From Achromobacter insuavis (GTDB lineage: Bacteria; Pseudomonadota; Gammaproteobacteria; Burkholderiales; Burkholderiaceae_B), in contig NZ_CADIJR010000001.1 in assembly GCF_902859645.1 (NCBI RefSeq), forward strand, positions 1 to 64,000: a stretch of DNA of 64,000 bases. The letters are read 5' to 3'. Of the stretch, positions 53,085-64,000 are shown in pieces (the first letter of the stretch is position 1; every line of letters starts with the position of its first letter). The notes under the pieces were generated by a model. It did no database searches, had not been told where the DNA came from, and worked only from the letters and a program-made list of their open reading frames with translations. The translations under genes were made by a program, and so were the position numbers.

Positions 53085-55493
53085 TCAGAACTGCATCTGC
53101 GCCGACAGCGCCACGCTGCGCGGGCTGCCCAGGTAGTAGCTGTTGAGCCAGTAGTCGCGGTTGGCGACGTTGTTGACGTTCAGGCGCAGCGTCAGCGGCC
53201 GGCCGGTGACCTTGGTGGCGTAGCGCAGGCCCAGGTCGAAGGTGGTGTACGACGGCAGGCGGCTGTTGTTGCTGGCCGTGGCGTACTGCTGGCCGACGTG
53301 GTAGATGCCGCCCGTCACGCTCAGGCCCGGCGCGAACGGCAGCGCGTACTCGGAATACAGCTTGGCCATGATCTTCGGCACGTTGATCGGAGCGCTGCCG
53401 TCGTTGGCGCTGCCCTCGACGCGGGCGGTCAGCAGCGTCACGCCGCCCATCACCGTCCAGGCGTCGGTGACCTTGCCGACCGCCGACACCTCGGCGCCGC
53501 GATGACGCTGGATGCCGTCCTGCACGTAGACGTTGGCATTGTTGGAATATTCGTAGGATTTCTCGATGTCGAACAGCGCGCCGCTCACCAGCACGCCGCC
53601 CAGCTCGGCCTTGACGCCCAGTTCGCGCTGCTTGCTGCGCATGGGCGGCAGCACCTGCAGGCGGTTGACGGCCTCGTCCGGCGCCACGCCGCCCTGTTCC
53701 AGGCCTTCGATGTAGGTGGCGTAGGTGGTCAGCCACGGGGTGGGCGCGAACATCAGCGAGGCGTTGGGCGAGTTGCGGCCGCGGTCGTAGTCCGGCTGGC
53801 CGGGCAGGCCGTCGGCGCCGCGTTCCATCGACTTGATGGTGCTGCGGTTGATGCCCACCAGCGCCGACCATTGCTCATTGAATCGGATCAGGTCGCCGAT
53901 CATGAAGTTGTCGTTGCGGATGCGGCTGGCGTAGTAGGTGCGCTTGGCGGCGTCGGAGGGCCAGTCGGGTTCCGCGACCAGGGTGGGCGAATCCAGGCCG
54001 TACGGACCCTGGTAGCCGGTATGGGGCGCGTAGGTGGTCTGCCACTGCTTGTCCATGTAGCCGTAATAGCCCAGGGTGATCTTGTGGCCGACCTGCCAGG
54101 TGTCGAACGAGATGTCGGCCAGCGCCTGCCAGGCCTCGGATTCCGTCTTGGTCTCGCCGACCTTCTGCCGCAGCTGCAGGTATTGGTTGCCGGGCTGGAT
54201 CGAATTCATGGTGTGGTACTGGACCGGCCGGTCCTGGTATTCGCGCAGGTGCGCCACGCGCAGCGTCAGGTGGTCGCTGGCCTCGTAGGTCATGCGCGCC
54301 ATCCACCGGCGGCTCTGGGTTTCGTCGCGGATCCACGGCTGTCCCCAATCCTTGCTCGAATCCATGGCCGCGGGACGGTGCACGTCTTCGCCGACGAACC
54401 AGTAGGCGGTGGGCGAGCGCATCTTGTAGTCGCTGTACGAGGCGCCCAGCTCGAGCTTGAAGCGGTCGGTGATGTTGAAGTCCAGCGCCAGGCTGGCCAG
54501 GGTGCGGTCGATCTTCTGGTCGTCGACGGCGGTGTCGCCGTTCTGGCGCACCAGGTTGACGCGGTAGCCGACCTTGCCGTTGTCGTCGAACGGGCCGCCG
54601 AAGTCGCCATGCACGTAGTACTGGCTGCCGCCGTAGTTGCCCACGGTGATGCTGTTCAGGTAGTCGGGCGTGGGGCGCTTGCTGACATAGTTGACCATGC
54701 CGCCGGGCGAGGCCGCGCCGTACAGGAAGCCGGACAGGCCGCTGAGCACTTCGACGCGTTCCTTGTCTTCGAGCGAGGCGGCGAAACCGTATGAACGGCG
54801 CAGGCCGTCTTCGGCGCGGTCGTAGCTGTTGAAGCCGCGGATCTTGACCATCGGCGCCCAGCCGCTCAGTTGCGGGGTCTGCGTCAGGGTCGACGGGTTG
54901 ATCCGGTAGACGTCGTCGGGCGACTGCGCCTGCACGTTCTGCAGCAGGTCGCGCGTCACCACGCTGAAGGAATAGGGCGCGTTGCGCAGCTCCATGCCGC
55001 CCAGCGCGCCGGCGGCGGACACCGTGGTGGCGCGGTAGCCATCGCTTGCCAGGCCTTCCTGCTGCAGGGAGGCGGTGGCGCTGCCTTGCACCGTGACGCT
55101 GGGCAGCGTGACGGCGTCGCCGGCGGGCGCCAGGCGCGCGCTGAAGGCATTGCCGCGCCGCACCGGCTGCAGGCCGGTGCCGGCCAGCACCGCGTTCAGG
55201 CCGGACCACGGCGACTGCCGGCCGCGCACGCCCGGGCTGTGGCGCCCGGCCGTCAGCGCGGCGTCGACCGAGACCTGGATGCCGGCCTGCACCGCGAACT
55301 CGGTCAGCACGCGACTGAGGTCGCCGGCAGGAATGTCGTAGTCGCGCTCGGCCACGGTGTCGGCCGCGGCCTGGGCATGGGCCGGCGCGGCGCCCAGCGG
55401 GGCAAGGCCGATGACGGTGGCGGCGAGCGCGGCGGCGGCCGGTTGGCGGAGGGCGGCGCGGCGGCGCGCGGAGGGCAGGGAACGGAATGGCAT
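53085..55493 (-). CDS. TonB-dependent siderophore receptor with STN signalling domain
   Basis: The 802 aa protein starts at the ATG at 55493 (MPFRSLPSARRRAALRQP) with a signal ending in AHA. Upstream frame is shadow of fecR. An STN domain (about residues 50-105; YDIPAGDLSRVLTEFAVQAGIQVS) is the part that talks to a FecR-type anti-sigma. A TonB box (TLPSVTVQGS), a plug (SPDDVYRINPSTLTQTPQLS, VEVLSGLSGFLYGAASPGGMVNYVSKR) and a 22-strand barrel follow, ending in ALSAQMQF. This is FpvA/FoxA-like. With fecI and fecR upstream it should be a ferri-siderophore surface-signalling system. No siderophore synthesis gene is present, so a xenosiderophore is possible. Confidence 0.94.
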   Translation of the reverse strand: MPFRSLPSARRRAALRQPAAAALAATVIGLAPLGAAPAHAQAAADTVAERDYDIPAGDLSRVLTEFAVQAGIQVSVDAALTAGRHSPGVRGRQSPWSGLNAVLAGTGLQPVRRGNAFSARLAPAGDAVTLPSVTVQGSATASLQQEGLASDGYRATTVSAAGALGGMELRNAPYSFSVVTRDLLQNVQAQSPDDVYRINPSTLTQTPQLSGWAPMVKIRGFNSYDRAEDGLRRSYGFAASLEDKERVEVLSGLSGFLYGAASPGGMVNYVSKRPTPDYLNSITVGNYGGSQYYVHGDFGGPFDDNGKVGYRVNLVRQNGDTAVDDQKIDRTLASLALDFNITDRFKLELGASYSDYKMRSPTAYWFVGEDVHRPAAMDSSKDWGQPWIRDETQSRRWMARMTYEASDHLTLRVAHLREYQDRPVQYHTMNSIQPGNQYLQLRQKVGETKTESEAWQALADISFDTWQVGHKITLGYYGYMDKQWQTTYAPHTGYQGPYGLDSPTLVAEPDWPSDAAKRTYYASRIRNDNFMIGDLIRFNEQWSALVGINRSTIKSMERGADGLPGQPDYDRGRNSPNASLMFAPTPWLTTYATYIEGLEQGGVAPDEAVNRLQVLPPMRSKQRELGVKAELGGVLVSGALFDIEKSYEYSNNANVYVQDGIQRHRGAEVSAVGKVTDAWTVMGGVTLLTARVEGSANDGSAPINVPKIMAKLYSEYALPFAPGLSVTGGIYHVGQQYATASNNSRLPSYTTFDLGLRYATKVTGRPLTLRLNVNNVANRDYWLNSYYLGSPRSVALSAQMQF

Positions 55494-55599
55494 AGGTCGA
55501 CAGGAGGTGAATGAGGTGGTTTCACCCCGTATGCCAATCGAGACGGAAAAAAGGGGAACCTGCCCGCGACGCGCGGCGCAGGGCGGCCGGCGCCGCGCG

Positions 55600-56574
55600 C
55601 TATCTGGGCTCCAGCACGGTCCACCAGGGCATGGGCGTGCGCACCCGCAGCGGCAGCGTGGCTTCCAGGGTTGCCAGGGCCTGCGTAGTATCCGTGGTCG
55701 AGTAGGTGCCGACGATGCGCAGGTCGGCGATTTCCGGCGCGCAGCCCAGGTAGCCGCGGCGGTAGCGCGACAGTTCGGCCACGAAATCGCCCAGGCGCAT
55801 GTTCTCGGCCACCAGCAGTCCGTCGGCCCAGGAGCGGCGCGCCAGGGCGGCGGCCTCGGCGGGCGCGGCGCCGGCCCGCGTGACGCGGGCCTGTTCGCCG
55901 GCATGCAGGATGCCGCCGGGGACGCCATTGGCCACGGGTTCGATCCGCACCGCGCCGTCGAACACGGCGACCACGCTGGCGCCGTCCTGCTGGTAGACGC
56001 TGTAGCGCGTGCCCAGGGCGCGCAGCCGCGCCTGGGCCGTGTCGACCACGAAGGGGCGGGCGGGAGACTGGTTGTCCGGGGCGGTGGCGACCAGGATCTC
56101 GCCCGCCACCAGCCTGATGCGGCGCAGGTCGGGGCCGTAGTCCACGTCGATCGCGCTGTCGGTGTTGAGCCAGATGACGGCGCCATCGGCCAGCCGGATC
56201 TGGCGGCGTTCGCCCAGCGCGGTGTGGTGGGTGGCGGCCCATTGGCGCCAGGGCAGGGCGCGCGACGCGCCCCAGCCGCCGAGGCCGGCGCCGCACAGCA
56301 GCGTCAGGGTCTTGAGGGTGAGGCGGCGGCGGGCCTGGCCGGCCGCGGCCGCGTCCAGCAGGCGGTGCGCCATGGGCTTGTTGCCGCCCGGCAGATTGAG
56401 GAACTTGCCGCTGATGGCCTCGACCTGGCGCCAGGCCTGCTGGTGGGCCGGATCGGCGTCGTGCCATTGGCGCCAGCGTTGGCGTTCGGCGGCGTCGACC
56501 GAGGGCGCGCCCAGCGCCGCGTACCATTCGGCGGCCTGCTGCAGCACCTGGAAGCTGGGGGCGGCGGCGCTCAT
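55600..56574 (-). CDS. fecR: FecR family anti-sigma regulator
   Basis: The 324 aa inner-membrane signal transducer starts at the ATG at 56574, overlapping the fecI stop by 4 bp. The N-terminal DUF4880-like cytoplasmic part has EWYAALGAPSVDAAERQRWRQWHDADPAHQQAWRQV. A membrane span near residues 92-108 (LTLLCGAGLGGWGAS) and a periplasmic FecR domain (IRLADGAVIWLNTDSAIDVDYGPDLRRIRLVAGEILV, RLRALGTRYSVYQQDG, SVVAVFDGAVRIEP) follow. The C-terminal STN-like part contacts the receptor. It passes the ligand-bound state of the receptor to FecI. Confidence 0.94.
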   Translation of the reverse strand: MSAAAPSFQVLQQAAEWYAALGAPSVDAAERQRWRQWHDADPAHQQAWRQVEAISGKFLNLPGGNKPMAHRLLDAAAAGQARRRLTLKTLTLLCGAGLGGWGASRALPWRQWAATHHTALGERRQIRLADGAVIWLNTDSAIDVDYGPDLRRIRLVAGEILVATAPDNQSPARPFVVDTAQARLRALGTRYSVYQQDGASVVAVFDGAVRIEPVANGVPGGILHAGEQARVTRAGAAPAEAAALARRSWADGLLVAENMRLGDFVAELSRYRRGYLGCAPEIADLRIVGTYSTTDTTQALATLEATLPLRVRTPMPWWTVLEPR

Positions 56575-57083
56575 GGCGCGGGCGGCTGGCCGGCGGTCAG
56601 GCAATGCAGCATCGCCTGCGCCATGTACTTCTTGACCATGCGCTCGGACACTTCCAGGCGCGCGGCGATTTCGACGTAGGTGTAGCCCTCCAGGTGCGAC
56701 AGCAGGAACGCGGCGCGGGCCTTGGGGTTGAGCTGGTTGAGCAGCGCGTCGAGTTCGCACAGCGCGTCCAGCAGCAGCGCGCCTTCCTCGGGCGAGGGCG
56801 CCAGGGTGTCGGCCACGGTGGCGAGCGTGTCGCGATAGGCGCGCTCCAGGTCCTGGCGCCGCCAGTGGTTGACCACCAGCCCGTGGGCGATGGTGGTCAG
56901 GTAGGCGCGCGGTTCGCGGATCGGCTCGAGGTTGCGCAGCACCCGCAGGAAGGTGTCGTGCGCCAGGTCGGCGGCGTCGAAGGCGTTGCCCAGCCGGCGG
57001 CGCAGCCAATCCTGCAGCCAGCCGTGGTGGTCGCTATAGAGGACTTCGATATCGGGGGATGCCGCGCGCGGGGAGGGGAACAC
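56571..57083 (-). CDS. fecI: ECF sigma factor, FecI family
   Basis: From GTG at 57083 the protein is 170 aa, the usual FecI length. A TTG ten codons earlier (57113) falls inside the candidate Fur box and is less likely. Sigma region 2 has FDAADLAHDTFLRVLRNLEPIREPRAYLTTIAHGLV. Region 4 has LNPKARAAFLLSHLEGYTYVEIAARLEVSERMVKKYMAQAM. It directs RNA polymerase to the receptor promoter when FecR is released. It is first in the fecI-fecR-receptor series, so iron status (Fur) should gate the whole system. Confidence 0.92.
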   Translation of the reverse strand: MFPSPRAASPDIEVLYSDHHGWLQDWLRRRLGNAFDAADLAHDTFLRVLRNLEPIREPRAYLTTIAHGLVVNHWRRQDLERAYRDTLATVADTLAPSPEEGALLLDALCELDALLNQLNPKARAAFLLSHLEGYTYVEIAARLEVSERMVKKYMAQAMLHCLTAGQPPAP

Positions 57084-57108
57084 GATGGGACGTTGCCAAC
57101 GTCGAATA

Positions 57109-57127
57109 ATCAATAAGAATGAGTATC
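57109..57127 (-). promoter_or_regulatory. Candidate Fur box upstream of fecI
   Basis: On the minus strand GATACTCATTCTTATTGAT matches the 19-bp Fur consensus at 11 positions by my count. It sits in a short AT-rich island in front of the sigma factor gene. Position and function of the locus fit iron repression. Confidence 0.65.
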
Positions 57128-57183
57128 AATTATTCTTCAGGCTTGCCGGTTTGGCAATCGGCGTCGTCCCGGGGCGGACGGGT

Positions 57184-57816
57184 TCAGGTTTCGCGCAGGG
57201 TGACCGTGAACCAGCCGCGCAGGGCGTTGGACAGCCGGATTTCGTCGGCCGCGTGCAGGTCGGCCAGGGTCAGCACGCGTTCGCTGACGTTGCCGGTGTC
57301 CAGCAGTTCGGCGCGCTGCACGCCCGGCAGGCAGCCGCTGTCGACCGGCGGCGTGTACCAGTCGCCGTCCAGGCGCAGGTAGACGTTGCTGCGGCTGCCT
57401 TCGCACAGTTCGCCGCGTTCGTTCAGGTAGACCAGATCGAAGATGTGCGGATGGGCCGGCAGCCATTCGATGGTCTTGGTGTACCAGGGCCGGTAGGTGG
57501 TCTTGTAGCGCAGCAGCGGCTCGGACGAGCGCAGCGCCTCGGGCGCCAGCATGATTTCCTGCTCCGCCGGCAGCGGCGGCAGCACGGCGGTCTGGATGTG
57601 GCGGCTGCCGTCGCGCGCGACCAGCAGGCGCAGGCGGTGCGCGCCGGGGGTGTTCAGGCTGAGCGCGGCGATCATGATGTCGCTTTGCACCGCGTTGCCG
57701 CCCCAGGTGTAGCCCAGCGCCTTGCACGACTGCTCCAGGCGGCGCAGGTGGCGCGCCAGCAGGGGCACGCGGTGCTCGGCGTCGACCAGGATGGTCTCGA
57801 TCAGTTCGGGTTGCAT
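57184..57816 (-). CDS. pabC: Class IV aminotransferase fold enzyme, 4-amino-4-deoxychorismate lyase-like
   Basis: The 210 aa PLP enzyme of the branched-chain aminotransferase/ADC lyase fold starts at the ATG at 57816. It is shorter than E. coli PabC (269 aa), as in other compact pabC-like genes next to pabB. Motifs: RHLRRLEQSCKALGY near 22, YKTTYRPWYTKTIEW near 104 (PLP-lysine region), DLVYLNERGELCEGSRSNVY and a C-terminal GCLPGVQRAELL. It would cleave aminodeoxychorismate to p-aminobenzoate and pyruvate for folate synthesis. Its place after pabB supports this. Confidence 0.87.
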   Translation of the reverse strand: MQPELIETILVDAEHRVPLLARHLRRLEQSCKALGYTWGGNAVQSDIMIAALSLNTPGAHRLRLLVARDGSRHIQTAVLPPLPAEQEIMLAPEALRSSEPLLRYKTTYRPWYTKTIEWLPAHPHIFDLVYLNERGELCEGSRSNVYLRLDGDWYTPPVDSGCLPGVQRAELLDTGNVSERVLTLADLHAADEIRLSNALRGWFTVTLRET

Positions 57817-57892
57817 GGGGGCTCCTGGTAAACGGCGGGCGGCGGCGGGCGGGGCCGGGTTCTATCCTACCCCGCGGACACGGATTGCGCAC

Positions 57893-59029
57893 TCAGGCGC
57901 GCAGGATGCGGGCCTTCCAGTGGCATTCCTGCCATTCCTCGGCCGGATCGGAATCATGCACGATGCCGCCGCCGACGCTGTAGACGCCGTGGCCGGCCTG
58001 GTCCAGCACCAGCGTGCGGATCGCCACGTTGAGCGAGAAGTCGCCGTCGGGCGCGAGCCAGCCGATGCTGCCGCAATACAGGCCGCGCGGCGCGGCCTCC
58101 ATCTGGCGGATGCGGCGCATGGCGGCGACCTTGGGGGCGCCGGTGATGGAGCCGCAGGGGAACAGCGCGCGCAGCACGTCTTCGAGCGTGGCGTCCGGCG
58201 CCTGTGCCGACACGGTCGAGGTCATGGTCCAGACGGTGGGATAGCGTTCCAGCGAGAACAGCGCCTCGACCTTGACCGAGCCGGGCTCGGCCAGCCGGCC
58301 CAGGTCGTTGCGCAGCAGGTCCACGATCATCAGGTTCTCGGCGCGGTTCTTGTCGCTGGCCAGCAGCGCCTGGCCCAGGCGCTGGTCCTCGGCCGGGTCG
58401 GGGTGGCGCGGCGCCGTGCCCTTCATCGGCCGGGTGGTCAGTCGCGCGCCGCGGCGGGTCACGAACAGTTCGGGCGAGAACGACAGCACCGTGCGCGCGC
58501 CGTCCTCGATGTAGGCGCCGTGCGCCACCGGATTGCGCGCGGCGATGCGGCGGTACAGCGTGGCCGCGTCGCCCTGGTATTGCACGTCGAGCGGCTGGGT
58601 GTAGTTGACCTGGTACAGCTCGCCGGCGCCGATCAGCGCGCGGATGGCCTCGATCTGGCGCGCGTAGCCGGCCTCGGTCATGCGCGGCGCGGGGATGCTG
58701 AGGGCGGCCGGCGGGCTGTCGGCCGCCGGCGCGTCCCATGGCGTTTCGTCGATCTGGCGCTCGAACACCAATGCCGTCAGGCGCGCCCGGCCGTCATCAT
58801 GCGGCGGCGTCCAGGGACCGGCGGGCGCGGGCCGGGCGGCTTCGGGCAACAGCCATTCTCCCAGCTCGTAGTCCAGCAGCAGCGCGACCCAGTGCCCGCG
58901 TTGGCGCGCCGCCTCGATGGCGGCCAGGGCGGGGCCGACCTCGGCCGCCGCGCGCGCCTCGATGCGGGCCAGAAAGCCGTCCAGCCGCAGGGCGCGGCCG
59001 GACAGCCGGTCTTCAAAACGACAATGCAT
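57893..59029 (-). CDS. pabB: Aminodeoxychorismate synthase component I
   Basis: The 378 aa chorismate-utilising enzyme starts at the ATG at 59029. The catalytic domain shows the family motifs YQVNYTQPLDVQYQGDA near 140, LSFSPELFVTRRGARLTTRPMKGTAPR, DKNRAENLMIVDLLRNDLGR, FPCGSITGAPKVAAMRRI and GLYCGSIGWLAPDG, then the C-terminal SVGGGIVHDSDPAEEWQE. It is a compact form lacking most of the N-terminal domain. It makes 4-amino-4-deoxychorismate with a glutaminase partner (PabA), not encoded here. It begins 8 bp after uvrA's stop, so the genes are probably co-transcribed. Confidence 0.94.
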   Translation of the reverse strand: MHCRFEDRLSGRALRLDGFLARIEARAAAEVGPALAAIEAARQRGHWVALLLDYELGEWLLPEAARPAPAGPWTPPHDDGRARLTALVFERQIDETPWDAPAADSPPAALSIPAPRMTEAGYARQIEAIRALIGAGELYQVNYTQPLDVQYQGDAATLYRRIAARNPVAHGAYIEDGARTVLSFSPELFVTRRGARLTTRPMKGTAPRHPDPAEDQRLGQALLASDKNRAENLMIVDLLRNDLGRLAEPGSVKVEALFSLERYPTVWTMTSTVSAQAPDATLEDVLRALFPCGSITGAPKVAAMRRIRQMEAAPRGLYCGSIGWLAPDGDFSLNVAIRTLVLDQAGHGVYSVGGGIVHDSDPAEEWQECHWKARILRA

Positions 59030-59037
59030 GACGCTCT

Positions 59038-64000
<4,963 letters not shown>

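Overview
The window looks like chromosomal DNA of a high-GC betaproteobacterium of the Bordetella/Achromobacter type (Alcaligenaceae). The reasons are the very GC-rich codon use, three orphan Bug/TctC-family periplasmic binding proteins next to catabolic genes and LysR regulators, a fused double-length UvrA, and a dense set of TonB receptors and efflux systems. No rRNA or tRNA gene, CRISPR array, transposase or integrase was found.

Layout: (1) 1-6.5 kb: mutL (cut by the left edge), a DedA membrane protein, a TonB-dependent receptor of lower GC, and the tsaE-amiC pair. (2) 6.7-15 kb: fumC, an AEC-type carrier, a Bug protein, a LysR/gamma-glutamyltransferase divergent pair and an APC permease. 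(3) 15-26.7 kb: two catabolic operons on the minus strand, each facing a divergent LysR gene. One is acyl-CoA dehydrogenase, Bug, CoA-transferase. The other is Fe-alcohol dehydrogenase, TauD-type dioxygenase, Bug, FMN hydroxy-acid dehydrogenase, NTF2-like, FAH-family hydrolase. (4) 26.7-32 kb: purU, FAD oxidoreductase, flavin reductase, pdxH, chaC and an MFS carrier. (5) 32.3-36.9 kb: a macA-macB-nodT tripartite efflux operon.

(6) 37.2-48.9 kb is the most unusual part. A LysR gene is followed by three tandem copies of a cassette of low-GC genes. Each copy holds gene A (280-284 aa, unrecognised, GTG start), an intrinsic terminator, a shared inverted repeat, gene B (136 aa, Sec signal peptide, two cysteines, FlhE-like pattern), a hairpin, and the 5' end of a MacB-type ATPase gene. 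In copies 1 and 2 the ATPase gene is a broken stub. In copy 3 it is complete and continues into permease, TolC-type outer membrane protein and HlyD-type adaptor genes. I infer that one exporter serves a small family of duplicated, diverging exported proteins.

(7) 49-64 kb: tcdA, a salicylate 5-hydroxylase-like oxygenase (large subunit, small subunit, ferredoxin) under a divergent NahR-like regulator, a FecI-FecR-TonB siderophore receptor locus with a candidate Fur box, and uvrA-pabB-pabC. uvrA runs off the right edge.
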